Of a stretch of 64,000 nucleotides of DNA, positions 42,404 to 50,804 are shown piece by piece (position 1 is the stretch's first letter; each line of letters starts with the position of its first letter). Both the position numbers and the translations under genes were made by a program. Source of the DNA: Embleya hyalina (GTDB lineage: Bacteria; Actinomycetota; Actinomycetes; Streptomycetales; Streptomycetaceae); assembly GCF_003967355.1 (NCBI RefSeq), contig NZ_BIFH01000026.1, positions 124,001-188,000 on the forward strand, read 5' to 3'. Under the pieces are notes generated by a model that saw nothing but the letters and a program-made list of their open reading frames with translations, was not told the origin of the DNA and ran no database searches.

Positions 42404-43227
42404 GCGCCGTCTCCTTCCCGATGGACCGCCCGGACGCTGACCCCGGGCACCGTGGTGAGCAGATGTCGCAGCAGCGCGTCGGAGTGCGCGGTGCTGCTGT
42501 GCAGCCGCACCACGCCGGGCCTGTTCTGCTCGCGGACGGGATCGCCCGGGAGGCGGTCCAGTTCGGGGCTCGGCCCGGTGTCGATGTCGATCAGCACCCG
42601 GATCGCCCGGGCCTCGGGGATCGCCGCGACGACCGCGCCCGCCTCGACCCGATAGGTCTCGTACACCTCGTCGGCGAGCCGCCGGGGGTCGTGGTCGACG
42701 AAGACCACGGTGGCGCCCGCCTCGATGCGCTCGACCACGCAGCCGTCCAGGACGTCGCGCGAGGGCTGGTCGAGTCCGGTCCACGCCTCGTCCAGGACCA
42801 GCAGATCCGGTTCGGCCAGGAACGCCTGGGCCACCGCCACCTTTTGGCAGGTGCCCTTGGACAGCCCTCGCAGCGGCGCGCGGATCTTGTCGGCGAAGCC
42901 GAGCCGTTCGGCCCACTCGTCCGCGCGGCGCCGGCTCTCCCGGCCGGTGAGGCCGTGCAGTCGGCCCAGGTGGGTCAGGTATCGCCGTGCGGTGAGCGGC
43001 AGTTCGGGCGGGAAACGCTCGGGGACGTAGGCGGCCGAGCCGCGTTCGGTGACGCTGCCGGTGGTGGGCTCGCACACACCGGCCACCACCCGTAGGAGAG
43101 TGGACTTGCCGCCGCCGTTGCCGCCCTCGACCCGGATCAGCGCGCCGCGCGGCAGATGCAGGTCCACCGCGCGCAACACCCACGGGCCGCGCAGGCCGTA
43201 CCGCTTGCCGACACCCGTCAGGTGCAC
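42400..43227 (-). CDS. ABC transporter ATP-binding protein
   Basis: The product has 275 residues: an ABC ATPase with Walker A 'GGNGGGKST', signature 'LSKGTCQK' (a variant of LSGGQ seen in ABC-2-type exporters), Walker B 'LLVLDEAWTGLD' and the switch histidine in 'TVVFVDHDPRRLADEV'. The last 60 residues form an extra domain beyond the cassette ('RAIRVLIDIDTGPSP' and 'LLRHLLTTVPGVSVRAVHREG'), as in ABC-2 ATPases that carry a C-terminal regulatory part. The GTG start at 43227 follows AAGGGGGA. It forms an operon with the membrane protein at 41726. Export of a small molecule or peptide is likely; the substrate is unknown. Confidence 0.9.
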   Translation of the reverse strand: MHLTGVGKRYGLRGPWVLRAVDLHLPRGALIRVEGGNGGGKSTLLRVVAGVCEPTTGSVTERGSAAYVPERFPPELPLTARRYLTHLGRLHGLTGRESRRRADEWAERLGFADKIRAPLRGLSKGTCQKVAVAQAFLAEPDLLVLDEAWTGLDQPSRDVLDGCVVERIEAGATVVFVDHDPRRLADEVYETYRVEAGAVVAAIPEARAIRVLIDIDTGPSPELDRLPGDPVREQNRPGVVRLHSSTAHSDALLRHLLTTVPGVSVRAVHREGDGA

Positions 43228-43346
43228 CGCCGTCCCCCTTCGCCGAACCTCGGCAGCAGACCTTACGGCAGGACGGCGGCCGGCACATCCCGCGGCCGGC
43301 CGGGCGACGGAGCCCACGGCCTTGATCGCCGGGGGTGCACGCGCGA

Positions 43347-43376
43347 ACGGGCCCGTCGCCTCGGCGACGGGCCCGT
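43347..43376. terminator. 14-bp-arm hairpin after the secreted hydrolase gene
   Basis: ACGGGCCCGTCGCC (43347-43360) pairs perfectly with 43363-43376, leaving two bases at the tip (so in practice a four-base loop). It sits 27 bp past the stop of the minus-strand hydrolase gene and about 120 bp upstream of the ABC ATPase start. It is the natural end of the hydrolase transcript. No U-tract follows. Confidence 0.75.
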
Positions 43377-43402
43377 GTCGGTGAACTCCTGTGCGCGGCG
43401 CC

Positions 43403-44989
43403 CTACATGGCGGTCTTGGAGACCTTCGGGGCGTCCGCCTTCAGCTTGGCCTGGGCCGCGTTGGGGACCGGGTCGGGCTGCTTTTGGCAGACCGCGTCGG
43501 CCGGGCCGTGGCCGTTGCCCTTCGGGGTCTTGCCGGTGATCAGGTACTCGTTCAGGTAGTCGTCCAGGCAGGTGCTGCCGCTGAGCGAGATGCCGTGGTT
43601 GCGCCCGCCCTGCTCGACCACGAGGGCCGAGTCGCGCAGCAGGCGGTGCATGGTCACGCCACCCTCGTACGGGGTCGCGGCGTCGTTGGTCGCCTGGAAC
43701 AGCAGCGTCTTGGGCAGCTTGTCGTTGGCGACGTTCACCGGCTTGAGGCTGCTGGTGGGCCAGAACGCGCACGCCGCGTTGAACCAGACGTTGTTCCAGG
43801 TCAGGAACGGCGCCTTGGCGTAGGTCTTGACCGCGTCCCGGTGCCAGGTGGCCCAGTCCTTCGGCCACGCCGCGTCCCGGCACTGGGTGGCCAGGTAGCC
43901 GCTGTTGACGTTGTCGTTGGCGGAACTGGCCGCCGCCAGGTCCTCGTAGGCGGTACGCAGCGGACCGGTGACGTGGTCGACCGCGTAGCCCGAGAAGCCC
44001 TCGGCCAACTCGGCCCAGTAGGCGTCGTTGTAGCCGCCCTGCGCGAACGCGTCCTCGAGTTCGGAGGCGCCGACGACACCCTCCGCCGGCGTCTTGTCCA
44101 GCGCCGCGCGCATCGTGTACCAGGCCTTCTCGACCTGGGCCGGGTCGGTGCCCAGGCGGTAGTTCGCGTCGTACTTGGCGACCCAGGCGAAGAACGCCTT
44201 CATGTTGGCGTCGAACGCCACGTCCTGGGTCAACTGGCCGCCGTACCAGACGCTGTCCCTGCTCGGGTCGACGATGCTGTCCAGCACCAGGCGCTTGACC
44301 CGGCTCGGGAACAGCTTGGCGTAGACCGAGCCGAGGTAGGTGCCGTACGAGTAGCCGAAGTAGCTGATCTGCCGGGCCCCGAGCGCGGCGCGGATCGAGT
44401 CCATGTCCGCGGCCTGGGCGGGCGTGTTCATGTACTTCAGGAAGTCGCCGTACTTGTCACCGCACGCCTTGGCGTAGGTGTACACCCGCTTGATGTTGGC
44501 GAGTTCGTCGCCGAAGTCGTTCGGGACGGTGCCCGGACGGACCGGGTTGTTGAAGCCCGGGACGCAGTCCAGGTGCGGCTCGCTCGCGCCGGCGCCGCGG
44601 GGGTCGAAGCCGATCACGTCGAACTGCGCGGCCACCTCGGGGCGCAGATTCTTCGCGACGTAGCCGGCCAGACCGCGACCGGGCGCGCCGGGACCGCCGG
44701 GGTTGACCAGGAGCGGGCCGAGCGACTTGGCGGCGGTGTGCGGAATCCGCGACACCGCGATCGTGATCTTCTGCCCGTCGGGACGGCTGTGGTCCATCGG
44801 GACCTGCAACGAACCGCATTCCAGCCTCGGATAATTCGAGCTGCCGCAGCTCTTCCAGGCGATGGGGGTGGACGCGGACTCGGCCGAGGGTGCCGGGGAG
44901 TCGTCCGCCAAGGCCGGTGGGGCGAGGGTCAGGAGCCCGCCCACCAGAGTCGTGGCGGCTGCGAACGCGACGAGAGTGTGTCTCTTCAC
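43403..44989 (-). CDS. Secreted alpha/beta hydrolase, tripeptidyl-aminopeptidase-like
   Basis: The protein has 528 residues. A clear Sec signal peptide is present ('VKRHTLVAFAAATTLVGGLLTLAPPALADD', cleavage after A-L-A near residue 28). The mature part has 'LGPLLVNPGGPGAPGRGLAGY' (oxyanion region), 'FDVIGFDPRGAGASEP', the nucleophile elbow 'ISYFGYSYGTYLGSVYA' (G-Y-S-Y-G), and late 'FQATNDAATPYEGG' (Asp) and 'GGRNHGISL' (His). A C-terminal TAP-like domain completes it. This matches the Streptomyces tripeptidyl aminopeptidase / S33 hydrolase group, which remove N-terminal peptides outside the cell. GGAGG precedes the GTG start at 44989. It carries few cysteines, which are probably paired. Confidence 0.92.
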   Translation of the reverse strand: MKRHTLVAFAAATTLVGGLLTLAPPALADDSPAPSAESASTPIAWKSCGSSNYPRLECGSLQVPMDHSRPDGQKITIAVSRIPHTAAKSLGPLLVNPGGPGAPGRGLAGYVAKNLRPEVAAQFDVIGFDPRGAGASEPHLDCVPGFNNPVRPGTVPNDFGDELANIKRVYTYAKACGDKYGDFLKYMNTPAQAADMDSIRAALGARQISYFGYSYGTYLGSVYAKLFPSRVKRLVLDSIVDPSRDSVWYGGQLTQDVAFDANMKAFFAWVAKYDANYRLGTDPAQVEKAWYTMRAALDKTPAEGVVGASELEDAFAQGGYNDAYWAELAEGFSGYAVDHVTGPLRTAYEDLAAASSANDNVNSGYLATQCRDAAWPKDWATWHRDAVKTYAKAPFLTWNNVWFNAACAFWPTSSLKPVNVANDKLPKTLLFQATNDAATPYEGGVTMHRLLRDSALVVEQGGRNHGISLSGSTCLDDYLNEYLITGKTPKGNGHGPADAVCQKQPDPVPNAAQAKLKADAPKVSKTAM

Positions 44990-45317
44990 GTGGGTGTTCC
45001 TCCATGTGACGGAGCTGTCACGAGTGACATCGACGCCGCAGATGCTGCCCTGCGGAGGACCGATGCGACGAGGGGACGGTCGGTACGGAACGGAAATCCT
45101 TACCAAGGAGAGTGGTTACCGTTACCCAAATTTTGGGTTTGAACCGCAATACGTCCGTTTGGCCGCTTATATCGGCAATCTGATGGGCAGTCAGCCGCTT
45201 GCGGACCGTGTCCGACGCGCGTAGCGGCGGGACGGGTCGACTCCCGTCCGGCTTCGGGTCGGGCCCTCGTCGGGCCCGACCCGCGATCCGTCGGCCGGGC
45301 GCAGGCCGTGCGCGTGC
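44990..45317. promoter_or_regulatory. Promoter region of the secreted hydrolase gene with ACCCAAA-T-TTTGGGT palindrome
   Basis: This 328-bp gap is AT-rich around 45100-45190. It holds ACCCAAA (45124-45130), T, TTTGGGT (45132-45138), a perfect 15-base palindrome, and two TTACC repeats just before it. The palindrome is about 140 bp upstream of the hydrolase GTG on the minus strand and may be an operator. One plus-strand frame crosses the gap but has no gene-like composition. Confidence 0.5.
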
Positions 45318-46079
45318 TCAGCCCCGATATGGCGGCGTCAGGCCCCAATCCCAGCGCGGCATGGGTGTTTCGGGCAGCGGCGGCGGATTGGGGCCGGAGT
45401 AGATGATCGCCATCCGGGTGCCCCACTCCAGGTAGTACGCCAACACGGCCCGGAACTCCGGGTCGGCGGGCAGCTCCACGTCGTCGGCCGTCTCCAGGAG
45501 CAGCGCCACCCAGCGACGCCGCTGCGTCTCGCCGATCCCCCGACCCAGGTGCTTCGAGGCCATGTGCCGGTGCCCGCCCGACTCGGTGCTGTAGCGCGCC
45601 GGTCCACCGAACACCTCGGCCAGCCACCACGCCACGTGCTCCGCGTGGTGCGCGTCCATGCCGGCGAACACCGGGGCCAGGATCTCGTCCTTCGCCACCC
45701 GCTCGTAGAACGTGGTGAACAACTTCTCGAACGCCGGCGCGCCACCGGCCCACTCGTACAACGTCGGCGTCGACCCGCCCCGACCGACCACCTCGGTCAC
45801 CGCGTAGTGCCGCATCTCCTCGATCGCGGCCACGTACGGCCGGATCGCGGCGAAGAAGGCGGCGAAGTGCGGGCCCTTGCGGAAGCCGTTCAGGTGCTCG
45901 TCGGTCGAGGTCCAGCGAATGCGCAGGATGTACGCGGACGGCTCCTCCGCGCATCGGCTCAACTCGTAGTCCACACACTCCGGCGCGGCGGTCAGCGACT
46001 CGGCCGCGCGGGCGTAGGCGGCCTCGAATTCACCGGTCTCCGCCTCGGCGATCGTGTAGCGGATGTATTCGACGATCAT
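45318..46079 (-). CDS. Antibiotic-biosynthesis monooxygenase (ABM) / group II truncated haemoglobin fusion
   Basis: This 253-residue protein has two domains. Residues 1-95 form an ABM domain ('IVEYIRYTIAEAETGEFEAAYARAAESLTAAPECVDYELSR', 'YILRIRWTSTDEHLNGFRKGPHFAAFFAAIRPY'). From about 108 on it is a TrHb2-type globin: 'FEKLFTTFYERVAKDEILAPVFAGM', proximal histidine in 'MASKHLGRGI', and the group II tryptophan in 'RRRWVALLLETA'. A truncated haemoglobin-ABM chimera has been described from Streptomyces avermitilis, and this looks like the same kind. It may couple haem-bound O2 or nitric oxide with quinol oxidation. It is monocistronic. A palindrome lies about 50 bp upstream of the ATG. Confidence 0.9.
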   Translation of the reverse strand: MIVEYIRYTIAEAETGEFEAAYARAAESLTAAPECVDYELSRCAEEPSAYILRIRWTSTDEHLNGFRKGPHFAAFFAAIRPYVAAIEEMRHYAVTEVVGRGGSTPTLYEWAGGAPAFEKLFTTFYERVAKDEILAPVFAGMDAHHAEHVAWWLAEVFGGPARYSTESGGHRHMASKHLGRGIGETQRRRWVALLLETADDVELPADPEFRAVLAYYLEWGTRMAIIYSGPNPPPLPETPMPRWDWGLTPPYRG

Positions 46080-46129
46080 GAACGGTCCCCCATGCCAGGC
46101 GCTGGTTCGATCGCGTCAACCATAGGCAG

Positions 46130-46148
46130 GATCACCGACGCGGTGATC
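46130..46148. promoter_or_regulatory. Perfect 8-bp inverted repeat upstream of the ABM-globin gene
   Basis: GATCACCG (46130-46137) and CGGTGATC (46141-46148) are exact reverse complements around ACG. The site is 51-69 bp upstream of the start at 46079, where the promoter of the minus-strand gene should lie. It could be an operator or a short hairpin in the leader. The rest of the 424-bp gap (46080-46503) shows no gene. Confidence 0.45.
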
Positions 46149-46503
46149 ATCGACGCGACCCGATTTCGCCGACCGCGTAAGGGTGTAGGCACCGTGATGC
46201 GCCGAAACCCGTCCCCCGATCCCGCCGGGCGCGACGCGGCGGGATCGGGAGGGACGGGTTCCGGGCCGACCCGGGTGGCGGGCCGACTGCGGGGTGCGGC
46301 GGATCGGACGGTGCGCCCCGCAGAGTCCGGCGACGATCTTTTCATACTTACTCGACGCCGCGCCGGTTGCTCCCGCACCGGGTTTGCGACACCGGCTCCC
46401 GCCACTGTCGACCGGGCCCCGCCGACGCCTCCCACCGGCGTCTCCGGCGGCGGTCCCACCGTCCGCGGCCACGCGTCGGCCGCCTCCCTCACCGGGCCCG
46501 GCC

Positions 46504-48177
46504 CTACCTCCCGAACACCCGCTCCCCACCCACGAACGTCTCCGCCACCCGCGTCAGCCCGATCTCCCCCGCCGCCCCCGCGAACGGATCCCGATCCAAC
46601 ACCACCAGGTCCGCGTGGTTGCCCACCACGATGCTCCCGGTGTCGTCCAGGTGGTTCACATACGCGCTGCCCGCCGTGTACGCCGCCAGCGCCGCGTGCG
46701 GATCCAACCGCTGCTCCGGGAGGAATTCCGGGGAGTCCGACCCCAGCACCCGCCGGTTCACCGCCACATGGATCCCGTGCAGCGGATCGGGGCTGGACAC
46801 CGGCCAGTCGCTGCCCGCCGCCAACGTCGCGCCGCTGCGCGCCAGTTCACCGAACGGGTATTGCCACGCGGCCCGCTCCGCGCCCAGGAACGGAATGGTC
46901 AGCGTGTCCATCTGCGGCTCGTGCGCGGCCCACAGCGGCTGCATGTTGGCGCTCGCCCCGAGTGCGCGAAAGCGCGGGATGTCGTCCGGGTGCACCACTT
47001 GGAGGTGGGCGAGGTGCGGCCGGGTGTCCTTCCAGCCGTTCGCCGCCCGCATCGCCGCGACCGCGTCCAGCGCCTCCCGCACCGCGCGATCGCCCAGCGC
47101 GTGGAAGTGCACCTGAAAGCCGTGCGCGTCCAGGGCCGTGACGTGGTCGCGCAGTGCCCGCGGGTCGATGAAGCTGATCCCGCTGTTGTCCGAGGCGCAG
47201 CCGCACGAGGTGAGGTACGGGCTGAGCATCGCGGCGGTGAAGTTCTCCGCGATCCCGTCCTGCATGATCTTGACCGTCCGGCAGGACAGCCGCCCGCGGG
47301 TACCCGCCGCACGCCGCGCGAGCAGGTCCTCGATCTGCTCGGCCCCACGATCGCGCTCCCACCACAGCGCGCCGACCACCCGGGCGGTGAGTTGCCCGCG
47401 GTCCACCGCCGTCAGGTACGCGGCGCTCGCGTCGGTGACGTTGGCGTGTGCGCCCAGGAGCGCGTCCTGCCACGCGGTGATGCCGAGCGCGTGCAGGACC
47501 GCCTGTGCCCGCAACAGCCCGGCGACCTGGTCCTCGGCGGTGAGCGGGGGCAGCAGCCGGCCGACCAGGTTCGCCGCCCCCTCCTGGAGCACGCCGGTCG
47601 GCTCGCCGTCGGCGTCGCGCTCGATCCGCCCGTCGGCCGGATCGGCGGTGTCGCGGGTGATGCCCGCGAGGCGCAGCGCGAGGCCGTTCGCCCAGGCGCC
47701 GTGGTGGTCGCGGTTGGGCAGGTACACCGGCCGGTCGGGGACGATGTCGTCGAGCATCGACCGGTGCGGCAGCCCGCCGGGGAACGCCTCCATCGACCAA
47801 CCGCCGCCGGTGATCCACTCGACCTCGGGGTTGTCCCGGGCATACTCGCGGATCACCCGCCGGTAGTCGGCGATCGTCTCGTGCCGGGACAGGTCGCACT
47901 GCCCCATCTCGATGCCGCCGCTCACGGGATGCACGTGTGCGTCCTGGAAGCCGGGGATCAGCAGTCGGCCGGCGAGGTCCACCACCTCGGTGTCGGCCCC
48001 GATCAGTTCGCGCACCTCGTCGTGCCCGACCGCGACGACGCGCCCGTCCCGCACGGCGACCGAACTGGCCCGTGCGCGCGCGCCGTCGACGACGTACACC
48101 GGCCCACCGGTGAAGACCAGGTCGGCGGCCACCGAGGCCGACGCCGGACGAATGTCGACGGTGTTGGTGGTGCTCAT
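46504..48177 (-). CDS. YtcJ-like amidohydrolase (amidohydrolase_3 family)
   Basis: The product has 557 residues of the YtcJ/NfdA type: 'LLIPGFQDAHVHPVSGGI' gives the metal-binding H-x-H, 'VKIMQDGIAEN' supplies the usual lysine position, 'VHFHALGDRAVREALDA' and 'HLQVVHPDDIPRF' add further histidines, and 'LAAGSDWPVSSPDPLHGI' carries the metal aspartate. Members hydrolyse amides, N-substituted formamides or imidazolones. Some act in degradation of aromatic amides, but most are unassigned. Its ATG overlaps the stop of the APC permease gene (ATGA), so the permease probably imports the substrate. Control by the divergent TetR gene is likely. Confidence 0.92.
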   Translation of the reverse strand: MSTTNTVDIRPASASVAADLVFTGGPVYVVDGARARASSVAVRDGRVVAVGHDEVRELIGADTEVVDLAGRLLIPGFQDAHVHPVSGGIEMGQCDLSRHETIADYRRVIREYARDNPEVEWITGGGWSMEAFPGGLPHRSMLDDIVPDRPVYLPNRDHHGAWANGLALRLAGITRDTADPADGRIERDADGEPTGVLQEGAANLVGRLLPPLTAEDQVAGLLRAQAVLHALGITAWQDALLGAHANVTDASAAYLTAVDRGQLTARVVGALWWERDRGAEQIEDLLARRAAGTRGRLSCRTVKIMQDGIAENFTAAMLSPYLTSCGCASDNSGISFIDPRALRDHVTALDAHGFQVHFHALGDRAVREALDAVAAMRAANGWKDTRPHLAHLQVVHPDDIPRFRALGASANMQPLWAAHEPQMDTLTIPFLGAERAAWQYPFGELARSGATLAAGSDWPVSSPDPLHGIHVAVNRRVLGSDSPEFLPEQRLDPHAALAAYTAGSAYVNHLDDTGSIVVGNHADLVVLDRDPFAGAAGEIGLTRVAETFVGGERVFGR

Positions 48178-49715
48178 GCGTGTCCCCTGGCCTTGAACGC
48201 GTCGAAATCGGCGGCGTCGTCGTAGCGGTCCATCGGCAGTTCGATCGCGTCACCGTCGGTGCCGCGACCGGTCTCGAAGTAGGGCGACTTGCGTACGTAC
48301 TTGGCGTAGGCCGCGAAGCCCAGCCCGGCGAGGATCACCGCCGTCGGTACCGAGAACATGAACCAGCCGTTGTCGGGGCTGAGTTCGAAGCCGTCGCTCA
48401 TGGTCAGATAGTCGTAGGAGAGGTACGCCCCGACCCCGAGCAGCGCGAGGCCGCTGAGCGCGGGGATGACCACCGCGCGCACCCCCTCGCGCGGATCGGC
48501 GCGCAGCGTCGGCCCGAAGCGCACGGCGCACGCGATCGCGGTGAGGCCGTAGTAGAAGGCGACGATCAGGCCGATCGAGTTGACCGCGGCCAGGATCATG
48601 TCGTTGAGCTTGGGGATGCCGATCGCCAGGACGGCGGTGCCGGCGGCGATCGCCATGATCAGCACCGTGCCGATCGCGGGCGAACCGAAGGTCGGGTGGA
48701 TCCGCGTCCACACCTTGCCGAGCGTCCGGTCCCGGCCCATCGCCAGCATGCCGCGCGCGGTCGGGATGACCCCGGACTGGAGCGAGGCGACGGCGGAGAA
48801 GATCAGCGCCAGCAGCGGCAGGCTCGCCCATGGATCGGCGGCGAGGTGGGCGCCGAGGAAGGTCAGTCCCTGCGGCCCGTTCTCGATCGTCTCGGGCACG
48901 GTCATCACCCGCTGGAAGGCGATCGCGCCGAGCAGGAACATGCCGAGCATCACGAACAACGCGATCAGTCCGCCCCGAGCCGAGTCCTCGGGGTTCCTGG
49001 TCTCCTCGGTGACGCTGAAGGCCGCGTCCCAGCCCCAGAAGAAGAACACGGCGAGCACCAGGCCCTGCGCGAAGTGCGTCGCGGAGTCGATCTCGAACGG
49101 GTTGAACCAGGAGAACGAGAACGGCTGCTCGCCGACCGCGACGGCCCGGCAGCAGAAGATCAGCAGCACGCCGTACTCGAAGACGAGCAGAAAGGTCTGG
49201 AGCCGGGTGGCCTGGTGCACCCCGGTGACCGCGAGCACGGTGACCACCACGAGTACGACCAGCCCCAGCACCGTGCTGAGCTTGGTCGAGTTCGGGTCCA
49301 GGGCCAGCCCGACGAACTCGTGCCACCCCGCCTTGTTCGCGAACTGGAGCAGCACCGAGCCGGTGATCGCGCTGGTGTAGGCGAGGAAGATGATCGACCC
49401 GGCCAGGGCGACCCAGCCGGTGAGGAAGCCGGACCACGGACCGATCGACTTGCCGACCCAGACATAGCCGCTGCCGCAGTTGGGCTCGACCCGGTTGAGG
49501 CGGGCGTACGCGCCGGCGATACCGAGCATGGGCAGGAACGCGATCAGGATGATCACCGGGGTGCTCGATCCCACGGTGGCGGCCAGGCTGCCCATGCCGA
49601 CGCCGATGCTGGTGGTGGCGGCCGTGCTGGACGCGGCGACCGCGACACCGTCGACGACACCGAGCGACTTGCGCAGCGCGGGTGGGCCGTCGTCCCGGGG
49701 CGGGTTCGTTGACAT
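48174..49715 (-). CDS. APC-family amino acid/amine permease
   Basis: This 513-residue permease has about 12 membrane segments. The first unit 'SLGVVDGVAVAASSTAATTSIGVGMGSLAATVG' is the APC helix-1 break with small residues for substrate binding. 'LPMLGIAGAYARLNRVEPNCGSGYVWVGKSIGPWSGFLTGWVAL' is the conserved E-P-x-x-G-x-x-Y-x-W segment, and 'FFFWGWDAAFSVTEETRNPEDSARGG' is the family's helix 6-7 region. The C-terminal 40 residues are acidic and cytoplasmic. Import of an amino acid, amine or amide is likely. It is the first gene of an operon with the YtcJ-like amidohydrolase. GGAG lies six bases before the ATG. Confidence 0.92.
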   Translation of the reverse strand: MSTNPPRDDGPPALRKSLGVVDGVAVAASSTAATTSIGVGMGSLAATVGSSTPVIILIAFLPMLGIAGAYARLNRVEPNCGSGYVWVGKSIGPWSGFLTGWVALAGSIIFLAYTSAITGSVLLQFANKAGWHEFVGLALDPNSTKLSTVLGLVVLVVVTVLAVTGVHQATRLQTFLLVFEYGVLLIFCCRAVAVGEQPFSFSWFNPFEIDSATHFAQGLVLAVFFFWGWDAAFSVTEETRNPEDSARGGLIALFVMLGMFLLGAIAFQRVMTVPETIENGPQGLTFLGAHLAADPWASLPLLALIFSAVASLQSGVIPTARGMLAMGRDRTLGKVWTRIHPTFGSPAIGTVLIMAIAAGTAVLAIGIPKLNDMILAAVNSIGLIVAFYYGLTAIACAVRFGPTLRADPREGVRAVVIPALSGLALLGVGAYLSYDYLTMSDGFELSPDNGWFMFSVPTAVILAGLGFAAYAKYVRKSPYFETGRGTDGDAIELPMDRYDDAADFDAFKARGHA

Positions 49716-49779
49716 CGGCGCTCCAAGGAGGCGAAAGCTGCGGGAGGGGTGGACGCCGATGAAACAGCTTGCGTCAGAA

Positions 49780-49802
49780 TTACGTCAATGGTGTTGACGT
49801 AA
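49780..49802. promoter_or_regulatory. Perfect 9-bp palindrome between APC permease and TetR genes
   Basis: TTACGTCAA (49780-49788) and TTGACGTAA (49794-49802) are exact reverse complements around five bases (TGGTG). Just beside the left arm another half-site, GCGTCA, is present (49771-49776). The site lies 65 bp upstream of the permease start and 40 bp upstream of the chosen TetR start, so one dimer pair could shut both promoters. Length and symmetry match TetR operators. Confidence 0.8.
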
Positions 49803-49841
49803 GGTGGACCCGGCACGGTGGGCGCGGCTTCGGAGGAGCGG

Positions 49842-50603
49842 ATGGACCGGACAGCCGAGACGAACGCATCGAACAGGGCAAAACAAACACAATCGAACAT
49901 CGCGGGGCAACCACCTCGGACGGATCGCGTCATGGGCGAGCGCCGGCGCCGCAGGCCGACCAAGTCCGGGGTGGTTTTGTCCGAGGATGTCATCATCGAG
50001 TGTGCCGTACGGCTGATCGGCCACCACGGTGCGGAGGCCCTGACCGTCCGCAGACTCGGCGCCGCCCTCGGGTGCGACCCGACCGCCGTCTACCGTTACT
50101 TCCGCGGCACCGACGACCTGCTCCTGGCCATCGCGGACTTCCTGATCGGCGAGACGTTGGCCGGATACCGACCCGGCCCCGACTGGGTGGCGTCACTGCG
50201 CGAACTGGGCCTGCGGGTCCGGGACGGCCATCTGCGGCATCCGCGCGTGGCCACCGTCGCCGCGGCGCGGGTCACCCGGCGGCACAACGAGTTCCGGGCG
50301 GTGGAGCTGGGGGTCTCCCTGTTGCTCTCGGCCGGCTTCTCCCCCGCCGACGCGGCCCGCTACTACCACGTGTTCATCGACACCGTGCTGGCCCACGCGG
50401 CGCTGGAGGCGTCCTATGCCGCGCTCGCCCCCGAGGTGCGCGAGGCCGACGACCGGGCGTGGGAGGAGACGTACCGGAGGTTGCCCGCCACCGACTACCC
50501 GGCCATCGGCGCGGTACGTCCGCATCTGGGGGCGGGGATGTCGGGCAGCCCCTTCGAGGACGTCCTCGACCTCCTCCTCGAATCGCTCGCCCGCCGGGTG
50601 TGA
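49842..50603 (+). CDS. TetR-family transcriptional regulator
   Basis: The protein has 253 residues. After a polar, Arg/Thr/Gln-rich start of about 40 residues, the TetR helix-turn-helix appears: 'LSEDVIIECAVRLIGHHGAEALTVRRLGAALGCDPTAVYRYFRGTDDLLLAIADFLI'. The C-terminal two thirds are helical with a TetR_C-like 'GFSPADAARYYHVFIDTVLAHAALEASYAAL'. I chose the ATG at 49842 because GGAGGAG lies a few bases upstream. A GTG at 49818 and an ATG at 49932 are alternatives. It is divergent from the APC-amidohydrolase operon and separated from it by a perfect palindrome, so it most likely represses that operon and itself. Confidence 0.92.
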   Translation: MDRTAETNASNRAKQTQSNIAGQPPRTDRVMGERRRRRPTKSGVVLSEDVIIECAVRLIGHHGAEALTVRRLGAALGCDPTAVYRYFRGTDDLLLAIADFLIGETLAGYRPGPDWVASLRELGLRVRDGHLRHPRVATVAAARVTRRHNEFRAVELGVSLLLSAGFSPADAARYYHVFIDTVLAHAALEASYAALAPEVREADDRAWEETYRRLPATDYPAIGAVRPHLGAGMSGSPFEDVLDLLLESLARRV

Positions 50604-50804
50604 ATCGGCACCCGGCCGGCGGGCCCGCCGGTCCGCCGGCTCCGTCGTTCGGCAAAATCCGCGGTGGGAAGTGCCACCACCCGTACCGTGATCACCAGCC
50701 GACCCAGTGTCAACAGCACAGGTGGGTACACACGTCGTGGGGGGTGCCGCGGACTCGATAAGGTGGCGCGTGTTTTCAGACCTCACCACTCCCACGGGGG
50801 ATCC

